A stretch of DNA of 64,000 nt from Natrinema versiforme (GTDB lineage: Archaea > Halobacteriota > Halobacteria > Halobacteriales > Natrialbaceae): contig NZ_CP040330.1 of NCBI RefSeq assembly GCF_005576615.1, forward strand, positions 1,612,001-1,676,000, in the 5' to 3' direction. A program made the position numbers and the translations under genes. The notes under the pieces were generated by a model. It did no database searches and was not told where the DNA came from. It saw nothing but the letters and a program-made list of their open reading frames with translations. The stretch's first letter is position 1, and every line of letters starts with the position of its first letter. Below, piece by piece: positions 14,558 to 23,152 of the stretch.

Positions 14558-16705
14558 TTACGACTCGGTCGTCTCGTTCGGCTCGTTCGTCTCGTTTCCG
14601 TCCGCCTCGGCTTCCGCTTCGGTTTCGGGCTCTCGCTCGACTTCCGTCTCGTTTTCCTCGGCGGACTCCGGTTCGTCGTCGGCCGTCTCCGATTCGTCGT
14701 CGGCCGTTTCGCCGTCCGTCTCGTCCGCCGGGACGATCCGGTGAACCGCGCCGTCGCCCTCGACCGTCGGCGTGCTGGTGGTGAGGACGTACAGTTCGCC
14801 GTCGGCGTCCCGGCCGAAGCCGTAGACGAGTTGGGTCGGCCGTCCGTCTTCGGCGGCCTCGCCTTCGACCTGCAGTTGCTCGATGGGCCACAGTCCGTCC
14901 CCGGTCGTCCCACCGTCAGCGTCGCTTTCCGTCTCGGTACCGGTCTCCGTCTCGTTGGCGGTCTCGTTGGCGGTCTCGGTTTCGTTCCCGCCGTCGTCGG
15001 TCGGCGGATCGAGGAACATATCCTCGAGGTCATCGCCATCCCCATCGTCGCCGTCGGTCGCTCCCGCTTGGGGACGGGCGAGGAACAGCGTTCCCGGCCC
15101 CTCGCCGTCCTGGCTCCAGTCGCCGAAGACGTACGTCCCCTCGAGTTCGTCGATCTCGTCGCCCTCGTAGAGGTAGCCGCCGGTAATGGAGACGCCGATC
15201 GCCCCGTCGTCACCGGTGTCCTCGCCGCCGCCGTTCTCGCCCTCACCCTCGGCACCGTCGGACTCGAGGATGCCGCGTTCGTGGGGGTACTCGATGACCG
15301 GATCGAGCAGCGGTTCGCCGGCGCGTGGGTCGCCGGCGTCCTCGCTGACCTCATCGGGGCAGTCCTCGGGCGGCTCCGTGGGGGTTTCCGTACTGAAACA
15401 GTGGGCCCCCTCCTTGACGTTCCAGCTGTAGTTGCCGCCGCGCTGGACGTGATTGACGCTCTCGAAGAGTTCCTGTCCGACGTCCGCGAGCAGGAACTCG
15501 CCCTCGCCGGTAAAGGAGAACTCGCCCCACGGGTTGCGCATCCCCCACGCGTAGTACTCGTCGCGGTGTCCTTCGGCATCGACCAGCGGGTTGTCGTCCG
15601 GAATTCCGTAGGCTCGCTCGTCGCTTTCGACATCGATGTCGAGCCGCAAGACGCCGCCGAGGAGGGTCTCCTCGGTGTCCTGTCCGTTGCCGCCCTCGTT
15701 GTCGTCGTACCAGTCCTCGACGTGGCCCTCGTCCGTGTCGTTCGCGCCGCCCCCGTCGCCCGTGGCCACGTAGAGGTAGCCGTCGGGACCGAACGCGATC
15801 GTGCCGGAGTTGTGGTTGAACTGCGGCTCCGGGATCTCGAGGATCGTCCGTTCGGAGTCGGGATCGGCGGTCGAATGGTCGTCGTCCGCCGTCCGGAACT
15901 CCGAGAGGACGAACGTGTGATCGTACTCCTCCGGCGTTCCCTCCCGCGGTGGCGAGCTATACCGGACGAAGAACCGCCCGTTCTCCTCGAAATCGGGGTG
16001 GAACGCGAGCCCGAGGAGGCCGCGCTCGTCGAAGTCCTGAAACTCGATGAGCTGATCCGTGACGTCGAGGAACGGCTCTTCCCGCAGTCCGTCCTCGTCG
16101 TGGACGTAGATGTACCCCGTCTGGTCGACGATGAAGCGGCGATCGGCCTCCTCGTCGGCGACCTGCAGCGTCACCGGCGCGGTCAGTTCGTCGGTGACCG
16201 TCTCGAGGCCGACCGCCGGTCCCTCGCCGATGAGTTGGTCGGACTCGCCGGTCCCGTCGCCGCCGGCCGCGTCGTCGACGAACTCGATATCGCCGCGCAT
16301 CGACTGCGGGTGCGGGCCGCAGTAGTACGTCGACATGCCCTCCTCCGCGGTGAACTCGACGGTCTGCGTTTCGCCCGCGTCCGCGAGGACGTCCGTCGCG
16401 ACGTAGTTCTCGCCCTCCGATTCGCCCTCGATGATGAAGTTGTGTCCGGCACCGTCCTGGTTCTCCCACGTGAGCGTATACTCCTCGCCGGCGACCAACT
16501 GGAGCGTCGGATTGCGTTCGTCCGCGATCGGCTCCGGCGAGACGCCGAGCCAGCCGCTCGTTCGCCCGCCGAGTTCGATCTCGCCGGTGATGGCGTCCTC
16601 CTGTGCCGCCGCCGGCAGCGCGAGGCCGGCCACGGAAAGCGCCGCAGTCGATCGGAGGACCGTCCGCCTCGAGGTCGCCCGTTTGGAGTCGTCGTTTCGT
16701 GTCAT
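14558..16705 (-). CDS. Cupredoxin-PQQ sugar (glucose/sorbosone) dehydrogenase fusion, Tat-exported
   Basis: 715 residues. A Tat signal (TSRRTVLRSTAALSVAGLAL) leads into a plastocyanin-like domain (about 37-147) with type 1 copper ligands His88, Cys129, His132 and Met136 (TYYCGPHPQSM). A soluble aldose sugar dehydrogenase propeller follows (about 160-660), with GLLGLAFHPDF, NHNSGTIAFGPDGYLYVATG, WGMRNPWGEFSF and LLADVGQELFESVN. The C-terminus is a low-complexity Glu/Thr/Asn tail. The fusion suggests electrons pass from PQQ straight to a bound copper. It converges with the PQQ propeller gene; both belong outside the membrane. Confidence 0.9.
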   Translation of the reverse strand: MTRNDDSKRATSRRTVLRSTAALSVAGLALPAAAQEDAITGEIELGGRTSGWLGVSPEPIADERNPTLQLVAGEEYTLTWENQDGAGHNFIIEGESEGENYVATDVLADAGETQTVEFTAEEGMSTYYCGPHPQSMRGDIEFVDDAAGGDGTGESDQLIGEGPAVGLETVTDELTAPVTLQVADEEADRRFIVDQTGYIYVHDEDGLREEPFLDVTDQLIEFQDFDERGLLGLAFHPDFEENGRFFVRYSSPPREGTPEEYDHTFVLSEFRTADDDHSTADPDSERTILEIPEPQFNHNSGTIAFGPDGYLYVATGDGGGANDTDEGHVEDWYDDNEGGNGQDTEETLLGGVLRLDIDVESDERAYGIPDDNPLVDAEGHRDEYYAWGMRNPWGEFSFTGEGEFLLADVGQELFESVNHVQRGGNYSWNVKEGAHCFSTETPTEPPEDCPDEVSEDAGDPRAGEPLLDPVIEYPHERGILESDGAEGEGENGGGEDTGDDGAIGVSITGGYLYEGDEIDELEGTYVFGDWSQDGEGPGTLFLARPQAGATDGDDGDGDDLEDMFLDPPTDDGGNETETANETANETETGTETESDADGGTTGDGLWPIEQLQVEGEAAEDGRPTQLVYGFGRDADGELYVLTTSTPTVEGDGAVHRIVPADETDGETADDESETADDEPESAEENETEVEREPETEAEAEADGNETNEPNETTES

Positions 16706-16908
16706 AGTCTCTCAGTAGTACGCCGTGTCGGATCGCGGATCTCGACCCCTGCGTATCCGCCCGCGTACCGGGTAGCGTGGTGTCGATATCCAGCAATAAA
16801 CCGGTTCGATCGTTCCCCGCTCAAGATCGACTTGTTCGAAATACGGGTCCACAATCACTGCTTAGGACGCCCTAACATCGTCTTTCGGCTCGAGCGAGGA
16901 GGTCTCGG

Positions 16909-18000
16909 TTACGCGTAGTTCGCGATCCAGTAGGCGACGTAGAGGGCGAACAGGACGACCCCGCCAAGGCGGGTGACGCGACCCCGCGCGAGCATGGCCG
17001 TCACGACGAGCAGGCAGCCGGCGAGGAACGGCCAGTGGACCGTCAGAACGTCGCCGCCGGACCCGATCGGATGAAGCACCGCGATGATGCCGACGTTCGC
17101 CGTCATGTAGAAGACGGTGCTACCGACCACGTTGCCGACGGCGAGTTCGGGGCGGTTTTGCCGCACCGGCTCGACGGTGAGCGCTAACTCCTCGATCGAA
17201 GCGATGAAGCTCAACACCGTCGCGCCGAACGCCAGCCCCGAGATCCCGAGCGCGACGAAGATCCCTTCGGCGCTGACCACCGTAATGCCGGACCCGATCG
17301 TTAGCCCGATCGTCGCGAGGACGGCCACGCCCAGATTGAAGAGGCCGCTTCGATGCTCGAACGAGGGGACGAGTTCGTCGAGGTCGAGATCGAGATCGAG
17401 ATCGAGGTCGAGCGCCCGATCCGCTCGCCCGTCCGGTTCGTCGCCGCCGTTCACCGCTTTCGTTCCCGTGCCGGTCCCCGCATCCGGTTCGGTCTCCAGT
17501 CCGACCACCTCCTGTACCTCGTCCGCGAGCAGATACGTCGTTTCGGAACGCCGCTCGCGCCAGAAGATGGCCGAGAGCAGCGGAACGAACAGGGCGAGGA
17601 GCGCAGCCCCCTCGAGCGGGTCGATCGTTCCGTCGATCGACATCGCGAACGCCGGGACGGGGACGAGAACGAGCACGAGCAGATACAGCCGCGGAACGTC
17701 CATCCGAAACGGAACGAGGATCCCCGCGAGCCCGACGGCGACGGCGAGGACGAACAGCGATTCGCCGAACACCGTCCCGAGCGCGAGGTCGGGAAGGGCG
17801 ACGAACGCGGCGGTCACGCCGAGAACGGCGTTCTCGAGGTCGACACCCGCTAACACGACCGCGAGAAAGAAGCCGGAAATCCCGAGCGAGACGGCGCTCT
17901 GGGCGACGGCCTCGATGAAGACCTCCACGCACCAGATCACCAGCACGACGCCGACGAGAAACAGCCCGACGAGGGCTATCGGGGAGCTCGGAACGACCAT
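16909..18000 (-). CDS. Sodium/calcium exchanger family (CaCA) membrane protein
   Basis: 363 residues with about ten membrane segments in two halves joined by a charged loop (residues ~170-210). The alpha-repeat-like segments are ISGFFLAVVLAGVDLENAVLG and ISGLAFGATVLSFIASIEELAL with AVGNVVGSTVFYMTANVG. In classical CaCA proteins the repeats carry GNA-S-x-P-E; here the second is S-I-E-E, so ion choice may differ. It is the downstream member of a pair of related genes (the other at 18084-19187), 83 bp apart. The charged loop has an Asp-Leu repeat. Confidence 0.82.
   Translation of the reverse strand: MVVPSSPIALVGLFLVGVVLVIWCVEVFIEAVAQSAVSLGISGFFLAVVLAGVDLENAVLGVTAAFVALPDLALGTVFGESLFVLAVAVGLAGILVPFRMDVPRLYLLVLVLVPVPAFAMSIDGTIDPLEGAALLALFVPLLSAIFWRERRSETTYLLADEVQEVVGLETEPDAGTGTGTKAVNGGDEPDGRADRALDLDLDLDLDLDELVPSFEHRSGLFNLGVAVLATIGLTIGSGITVVSAEGIFVALGISGLAFGATVLSFIASIEELALTVEPVRQNRPELAVGNVVGSTVFYMTANVGIIAVLHPIGSGGDVLTVHWPFLAGCLLVVTAMLARGRVTRLGGVVLFALYVAYWIANYA
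17378..17412 (-). repeat. Hexanucleotide microsatellite encoding an Asp-Leu run
   Basis: About six consecutive 6-bp units (GAGATC/GAGGTC) lie in the CaCA gene and encode alternating Leu-Asp in the cytoplasmic loop. Slippage would add or remove Leu-Asp pairs in frame. Confidence 0.8.
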
Positions 18001-18083
18001 GTCCCCGCGTCTACACTGCTATGGTACTTATTACCAAGTGTCGATCTCCGAGGGGGTCGAGCGAACGCGCGCCCGTTCAGCGC

Positions 18084-19187
18084 TCACAGCGCCTCGGGAA
18101 TCGGGATGCCGCCGAAGACGAGGAGCGAACACAGCCAGTAGGCGACGTAGAGGCCGACGAGCGCGTAGCCGTGACGGCGGCGGATTCGGCCGGTCGAGAT
18201 GACGGCGGCGGCGACGGCTGTGAGGACGACGACGGCGGGCAGATGAAAGGCAAGGACCGCCCGCGGAATCGTCACGTCGGCGACGTACGTGATGACCCCG
18301 ACGTTGGCCGTCACCGAGAAGATGACGCTCCCGATGACGTGACCGATGCCGATCTCCGGGATCCCGCGGCGGACCGGCTCGATCGTCAACAGCAGGTTCT
18401 CGACGGTCAACACGAGCGTCAGCACCGTCGCGCCGAAGACGGTCTCCTCGATCCCCCACGATTCGATGATCGCTTCCGAGCCCGTCTCGAGGAGCATCGC
18501 GCCGGCCATCACGCCGATCAGCGCGACGCCGGCGAACCCGAGCCAGAAGACGCCCTCGTAGCGCCGTTCGGCGACGTACCGGTCTTCGGGGATATCCTCG
18601 AGGACGGTCCCGCTGTCGACATCGCCGATGGCGAGTTCGTCGATCGGCACGCCGCCGTCGGCCTCGATTCGCTCCGCGATCTCCGAGTCCCTGAAGACGG
18701 GAACGTCGCGCTGTATCTCTCGGAGCACGATGTAGCCGAAGAGCGCGACGAAAACGCCGGTGAGGACGAGTCCGTGGCCGAGCGTGAGCGTCTCGGCGAC
18801 GACGAACGGGACCAAAAGTAGCGGCGAGACCACGAGGAGGAGCAGGTAGTCGCGTGGGACCTCAACCGGGAACGGTCTGTAGATCGCCGCGACGGCCAGC
18901 GTGATGCCGGTGATCGCGAGGGCGGTCCCGAGCGCGGTCCCGAGCGCGACCTGCTTGAGTTCGCCGGCACCGAACACGAGCGCGACGACGGTGTCGTCGA
19001 ACTCGATCCCGGTGAAGACGATCGCCAGCGCGAATATCGAGACGCCCAAGCCCAGCGCCGCCCGCGTGAGGTAACTGATGAGTTTTTCGACGCTGTAGGT
19101 CAGGACGATCGCGCCGACGGCGAGGACGAGGTACGCGACCCACAGCCCCCGCGCTTCGACGACGCTCTCGACGGCCGCTTCGATCAT
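18084..19187 (-). CDS. Sodium/calcium exchanger family (CaCA) membrane protein
   Basis: 367 residues starting MIEAAVESVVEARGLW at 19187. The frame stays open further upstream but that part overlaps the ArsR gene and is not protein-like. It has two membrane halves with ALGLGVSIFALAIVFTGIEF in the first, and FGATVLTLVLTVENLLLTIE plus IGHVIGSVIFSVTANVGVI in the second, the same architecture as the downstream gene. The usual P-E after the serine is replaced by V-E-N, so the ion-binding site departs from the Ca2+ exchanger norm. It follows the ArsR-type gene by 124 bp on the same strand. Confidence 0.82.
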   Translation of the reverse strand: MIEAAVESVVEARGLWVAYLVLAVGAIVLTYSVEKLISYLTRAALGLGVSIFALAIVFTGIEFDDTVVALVFGAGELKQVALGTALGTALAITGITLAVAAIYRPFPVEVPRDYLLLLVVSPLLLVPFVVAETLTLGHGLVLTGVFVALFGYIVLREIQRDVPVFRDSEIAERIEADGGVPIDELAIGDVDSGTVLEDIPEDRYVAERRYEGVFWLGFAGVALIGVMAGAMLLETGSEAIIESWGIEETVFGATVLTLVLTVENLLLTIEPVRRGIPEIGIGHVIGSVIFSVTANVGVITYVADVTIPRAVLAFHLPAVVVLTAVAAAVISTGRIRRRHGYALVGLYVAYWLCSLLVFGGIPIPEAL

Positions 19188-19311
19188 GTCCCCGATCCAC
19201 GGTAGCTGTTCACATATAGCTAACAGGGCGGGGATGAATTGCCGTGGGAAATGTATACACGCTCGAGCGATCGGACCGCCGGCTCCCCGTCGACGGCGGA
19301 CGGCGGTTCGA

Positions 19312-19608
19312 TCAGTCGCGCGCGAGCCGATCGGCCCCGTCGACCTCGTCGGCCTGCAGGATGAACGTCCGCTCTGGCGGCGGCGCGACCCGTAACTCGA
19401 CGTTGCGGACGAGTTCGTAGTACTTCCGGTTGCCGCGCCGGTAGTGAGCGACCAGCCCGGCCTCCTCGAGCGTCGAGAGGTGGTGGACGGCCGTCTTGCC
19501 GTCCGTTCCGGTCGCCTCCGCGAGTTCCGAGACGTACATCGGCTCCCGCGAGAGTTCCCTGAGGATGGCGAGGCGCGTCCCGTTGCCCAGCGCGTCGAGC
19601 AGGTCCAT
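19312..19608 (-). CDS. ArsR-type winged-helix regulator
   Basis: 98 residues. The HTH reads DLLDALGNGTRLAILRELSR, then VSELAEATGTDGKTAVHHLSTLEEAGLV and a wing YRRGNRKYYELV, typical of haloarchaeal ArsR-like regulators. No metal-binding cysteine is present, so it does not look like a metal sensor of the ArsR/SmtB type. It lies just upstream of the two exchangers on the same strand and may control them in response to a salt or ion signal (inference). Confidence 0.88.
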   Translation of the reverse strand: MDLLDALGNGTRLAILRELSREPMYVSELAEATGTDGKTAVHHLSTLEEAGLVAHYRRGNRKYYELVRNVELRVAPPPERTFILQADEVDGADRLARD

Positions 19609-19741
19609 AGCACTAGATATCGCGCGCTGTACACAAGAAGGGTTTCGGCGATCGAGCTAGACTCGCGGCTCGAGGCCCCGAAGCCGACGTATCGAACCGC
19701 GTGAACGGGGCTTTATCTCCGTCGGCGTGCCAGTCAGTGGC

Positions 19742-20044
19742 ATGAGCGACCGCGTCGACTTCCCGGACGAGCGAACCAGCGACCGCCGGACGATCACGAG
19801 CGGCTTCTTCGAACAGGAGGTGTACCTCTCCCGCGAGGAGACGGCGGCGTTCCTCCACGACCTCGCCGACCAACTCGAGGCCGGTACCTCGTTTACGATC
19901 TCCGCGTCGGAGTGGGAGATCCCCTTCGACTACAGCGATCCCGTCGAGGTCGAGATCGAGTTTGCCGAGCAACGGGAGCGCGAACTCGAGATCGAACTCG
20001 AGTTCACCGAGCCGAGCGGGGGCGACGACCTGTCGGTTCGGTAG
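19742..20044 (+). CDS. Amphi-Trp domain protein
   Basis: 100 residues from the ATG at 19742. The pattern FFEQEVYLSREETAAFLHDLADQLEAG followed by alternating charged/hydrophobic strands (VEVEIEFAEQRERELEIELEF) is the small amphi-Trp family, whose function is unknown. It is a stand-alone gene with its own short upstream region, divergent from the ArsR gene. The start is placed after a possible upstream in-frame ATG because this one begins MSDRVDFPDE, the usual haloarchaeal form. Confidence 0.78.
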   Translation: MSDRVDFPDERTSDRRTITSGFFEQEVYLSREETAAFLHDLADQLEAGTSFTISASEWEIPFDYSDPVEVEIEFAEQRERELEIELEFTEPSGGDDLSVR

Positions 20045-20212
20045 CCGGTGGATGTTCGCGCCACATCCCGTCCGTGCCGATCGGTGATAATGGATCGTGG
20101 AAGCGATCTAACACTATTTTTCACGCCTGTAACAGCGGGTAACCGATCGATTTGTCGAGAAACGATTGACGCGCTTTACCGGATTTCGGGTGGTCCGATC
20201 CGTCGCAGCACC

Positions 20213-21301
20213 ATGACTAATGACAACGTGTTCGAGACGATAGTCGGCAGCGGCGCTCGATCGGCGGTATCTCGTCGATCGGTAATCGGAGGTATCGCCG
20301 CGGCGGGAGCGCTGGCAGCGGTTCCGACCGGGGTATTCGGGAGACAGGACGAGACGGGCACGGACGGTGACCTCGAGATCGTCGCCGACTTCGAGCCGCC
20401 GGCGATGCCCGAGAACCTCGCGATCGATTCGGCGGGAACCACCTACCTGAGTATGGGACCGTCGGGCGAGATTCGGGCGGTCGACGCCGACGGGAACGAA
20501 TCGACGTTCGCGACGATCGAGACCGGCGAGGAGGGACTCTTGCTCGGGATCACGGTGCTCGGCGGCGACCTCTACGCCGCGAACGGCTCGGGGGAACCGG
20601 AGACCCACGGCGTGTGGCGCGTCGCGGCGGACAGCGAGCCCGAACGGATCGCGGAACTCCCGGCCGACGAGACGACGCCGAACGGGATTATTCCCGATCC
20701 GACCGACTCGGACGCGCTCCTCGTCTCCGATCACCTCGGCGGCGCGGTCTGGCGCGTGACGACCGACGGCGAGGCCGAGCAGTGGGTCACGGACGAGTCG
20801 CTCGAGCCGGACATGTCGGCCGATAGCCCGGTCGGCGCGGACGGGTTGGCCGTGCATCCGGACGGCGACGTCTACGTCGATAACCTCAACGCGGGGTCGA
20901 TCATCCGCGTCCCGGTCGAGGACGGCGATGCTGGCGACCCCGAAACCGTCGTGCAGGACGAGGGACTCGTCGGCGCGGACGGGATGACGTTCGACGAGGA
21001 GGGATCGCTGTACGTGGCGGTAAACGCCCAAAACGAGATCGCGCGCGTGACGCCGGACCACGAGATCGAGACGGTCGTCACCGGTGAGGGACTCGACTTC
21101 CCCGCCGACGTTCACTTCGGGACGACCGAGGAGACGGCGACCTCGCTGTACATCGCGAACTTCGCGTACGGGACCTTCCTGCAGGACGAGACGGCCGCGG
21201 AGCCGAGCCTCGCGAGGACCGACGTTGGCGTACGCGGGCACTTCCCCGACGCTGACGGGGACGGCGGAACGGCTACCGAAACCGAATCGACCGACGAGTG
21301 A
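20213..21301 (+). CDS. Tat-exported SMP-30/NHL-type beta-propeller protein
   Basis: 362 residues. The ATG at 20213 is followed by a Tat signal (VSRRSVIGGIAAAGALAAVP). The mature part has propeller repeats such as PENLAIDSAGTTYLSMGPSG, GADGLAVHPDGDVYVDNLNAG and GADGMTFDEEGSLYVAVNAQN. This is the SMP-30/gluconolactonase or NHL-like class, in which a metal site can act as a lactonase; I could not assign metal ligands with confidence. The C-terminus is a short acidic tail. It likely sits outside the membrane. It is monocistronic. Confidence 0.8.
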   Translation: MTNDNVFETIVGSGARSAVSRRSVIGGIAAAGALAAVPTGVFGRQDETGTDGDLEIVADFEPPAMPENLAIDSAGTTYLSMGPSGEIRAVDADGNESTFATIETGEEGLLLGITVLGGDLYAANGSGEPETHGVWRVAADSEPERIAELPADETTPNGIIPDPTDSDALLVSDHLGGAVWRVTTDGEAEQWVTDESLEPDMSADSPVGADGLAVHPDGDVYVDNLNAGSIIRVPVEDGDAGDPETVVQDEGLVGADGMTFDEEGSLYVAVNAQNEIARVTPDHEIETVVTGEGLDFPADVHFGTTEETATSLYIANFAYGTFLQDETAAEPSLARTDVGVRGHFPDADGDGGTATETESTDE

Positions 21302-21492
21302 TCGACGGCGAGCGCGAGCGGGCGAGTGAGCGCTCGCGGTCGTGTCGTCCCGCATCACCGGTCTCGCCCGGCGGGTTTTCGCCGTTTCGTTGGCGAACGC
21401 TCTCGGAAATCGATGCGTTCCTCAGTTTCCATCGGTTATAATTTACCGCCACTAGAGCTTCGAAAGCTATTAATACAGCGGTGTAGCGGTAG

Positions 21493-21753
21493 ATGGCAAT
21501 GAAACAATCCCTCGCGGTCGACACCGACGAGGTGCACGAGCGGATCGTTACCGGCGTCGCGGCGCTCGAGGGGGTCGATCCCCTCTCGTTACCGCCGCTG
21601 TTCGACGCGGTCGATCCCGATGCACTCACAGCGCTCTTCACGACCACGGAGTCGGGCGGTCGCCGGTCCGGCCACGTCGGCTTTACGTACGCCGACCATC
21701 AGGTGACGATCGAGTTCGACGAGAGCGATACCCCCGTCGTGACGATCGATTGA
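21493..21753 (+). CDS. HalOD1 output-domain protein
   Basis: 86 residues (84 if the second ATG is used). The pattern VHERIVTGVAALEGVDPLSLPPLFDAVDPDALTALF and HVGFTYADHQVTIEF is the haloarchaeal HalOD1 output domain, often attached to response regulators but here alone. It has no DNA-binding motif. The exact role is unknown; it is thought to be part of signalling. Confidence 0.82.
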   Translation: MAMKQSLAVDTDEVHERIVTGVAALEGVDPLSLPPLFDAVDPDALTALFTTTESGGRRSGHVGFTYADHQVTIEFDESDTPVVTID

Positions 21754-21879
21754 CGGTCCGTTCGGACGACCGGGTTGCCGGCCGTCGATCGGCGGACGAC
21801 GCCGGCGTGGCGTTCGACCGTTGCGATCCGATTTCGTTCGAACGAAGACTAATGGTGTCTCGGCTGATACGTACCGCCG

Positions 21880-22647
21880 ATGGCAGAACTCGAGCGGCTT
21901 CGCGCGTATCCGGTGAAGGGACTCGACGGGATCGATCTCGAGACGGCCCCGGTGCTCGAGGGCGGGACGGTGGCCCACGACAGGGAGTTCGCCCTGTTCG
22001 ACGCGGACGGCGACGTGCTCAACGGCAAACGGACCGACCGAGTACACGTTCTCGACACCGATTTCGATCCCGAGACGACTGTCCTCACGGTCGATCCGCC
22101 GGAGGGAGAGCCCCGTCGGTTCGACCTCGATGCCGACCGCGAGACCGCGGCGGCGTGGTTCAGCGAGTTCTTCGACGCGGATCTCTCGCTCGAGCGGGAC
22201 GCGTCGCTCGGGTTCGTCGATCGGCGCGAGATGGGGCCCTCCGTGGTCAGTACGGCGACGCTCGAGACCGTCGCGTCGTGGTTCGACGGGATGACCGTTG
22301 AGGGTGCGCGGCGGCGAATTCGGGCGAACATCGAGGTGTCCGGCGTCGACCCCTTCTGGGAGGACCGGTTCGTCGGCGAGGACGCGCCGGCGTTCGAAAT
22401 CGGCGGCGTTCGATTCGAGGGTGTCACGCCCTGTGGGCGCTGTGTCGTGCCCCAACGCAATCCCGATACCGGGGAGCCGATTCAAGAGTTTCAGGAACGG
22501 TTTATCCAGAAGCGAGAGGAAACGTTCCCGGACTGGGCCGACACGGCCGCGTTCGATCACTACTACTCGCTGATGATCATCACGCGCGTCGCCGAGCGCG
22601 ACCGCGGGACCACGCTTCGCGTCGGCGACCGGGTCGAAACCATCTAA
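21880..22647 (+). CDS. MOSC-domain protein (molybdenum cofactor sulfurase C-terminal type)
   Basis: 255 residues. The N-terminal MOSC_N beta-barrel (LERLRAYPVKGLDGIDL) is followed by the MOSC domain with the conserved FEGVTPCGRCVVPQRNPDTG; Cys185 and Cys188 include the expected sulfur carrier. MOSC proteins transfer sulfur or bind reduced molybdenum cofactor, as in YcbX and mARC, which reduce N-hydroxylated compounds. No electron-transfer domain is fused. A small minus-strand gene converges on it, with 3 bp between the two stops. Confidence 0.88.
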   Translation: MAELERLRAYPVKGLDGIDLETAPVLEGGTVAHDREFALFDADGDVLNGKRTDRVHVLDTDFDPETTVLTVDPPEGEPRRFDLDADRETAAAWFSEFFDADLSLERDASLGFVDRREMGPSVVSTATLETVASWFDGMTVEGARRRIRANIEVSGVDPFWEDRFVGEDAPAFEIGGVRFEGVTPCGRCVVPQRNPDTGEPIQEFQERFIQKREETFPDWADTAAFDHYYSLMIITRVAERDRGTTLRVGDRVETI

Positions 22648-22650
22648 TTC

Positions 22651-22980
22651 TCAGTGGTCGATTCCGGGGCGCTGGAACGTCGTCTCGGCTGTTCTGCTCC
22701 CGTCTCTCGGCCCCTCCATCGCGTTCTCGAGTTCCGGTGCGGCCAGTACCTCGTTCCGTTCGGGTTCGTCCGGCCGGCAGAAGTAGTAGGTGTCCGCACA
22801 GCCGGCGACCAGTTCGGAGAGCGGTTGGTCCTCGTCGTGGACGACCGAGACGAGGTCACCCGTCACCGCGATTAACGCCGCGTCGTCGGGTTTGTAGAGT
22901 GCGTCTCGGAGTTCGCTGACGGTACTGTCGGCCGGTAGCTCGAGGGTAACGCCGTCGACGGTCGCCCATCGCGTCTCCAT
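22651..22980 (-). CDS. Small hypothetical protein with a beta-grasp-like N-terminus
   Basis: 109 residues. The first ~70 residues (VDGVTLELPADSTVSELRDAL, then AALIAVTGDLVSVVHDEDQPL) read like a ubiquitin/ThiS-like beta-grasp fold. The usual C-terminal Gly-Gly is missing, so it is not a plain sulfur carrier. The tail after YYFCRPDEPE is polar. It converges with the MOSC gene at 22647 with 3 bp between stops. I do not recognise a named family. The frame has haloarchaeal codon use, and I consider it real. Confidence 0.55.
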   Translation of the reverse strand: METRWATVDGVTLELPADSTVSELRDALYKPDDAALIAVTGDLVSVVHDEDQPLSELVAGCADTYYFCRPDEPERNEVLAAPELENAMEGPRDGSRTAETTFQRPGIDH

Positions 22981-23152
22981 ACCCCGGTCTTCGGCCGTGA
23001 CGTTCTATACGGTTGTGCCCGCAGACACAGGCCGGTCGGCGGCTCCCGGTCGGGATCGCGGTCGCTCGCGGCTGCCGTCCCGATGCCGTCCCGGCGAGTA
23101 CCGCCCGCGGGGCCAGTGCGATAAAGTAGGTTCGCTCGGAGGACCAGACGTG

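Noticed and set aside
12358-15633. A 1091-codon open frame on the minus strand running under the PQQ dehydrogenase genes
   Set aside because: It is antisense to two well-supported genes and has Arg/Pro/Ser-rich, non-acidic composition caused by high GC. It shows no domain.
14741-16918. A 725-codon plus-strand frame opposite the cupredoxin-sugar dehydrogenase gene
   Set aside because: Antisense shadow; the opposite strand has a Tat signal, copper ligands and propeller motifs.
19188-19634. N-terminal extension of the upstream exchanger protein
   Set aside because: The frame is open but overlaps the ArsR gene in another phase and is Arg/Ser/Thr-rich with no membrane or domain features; the ATG at 19187 is preferred.
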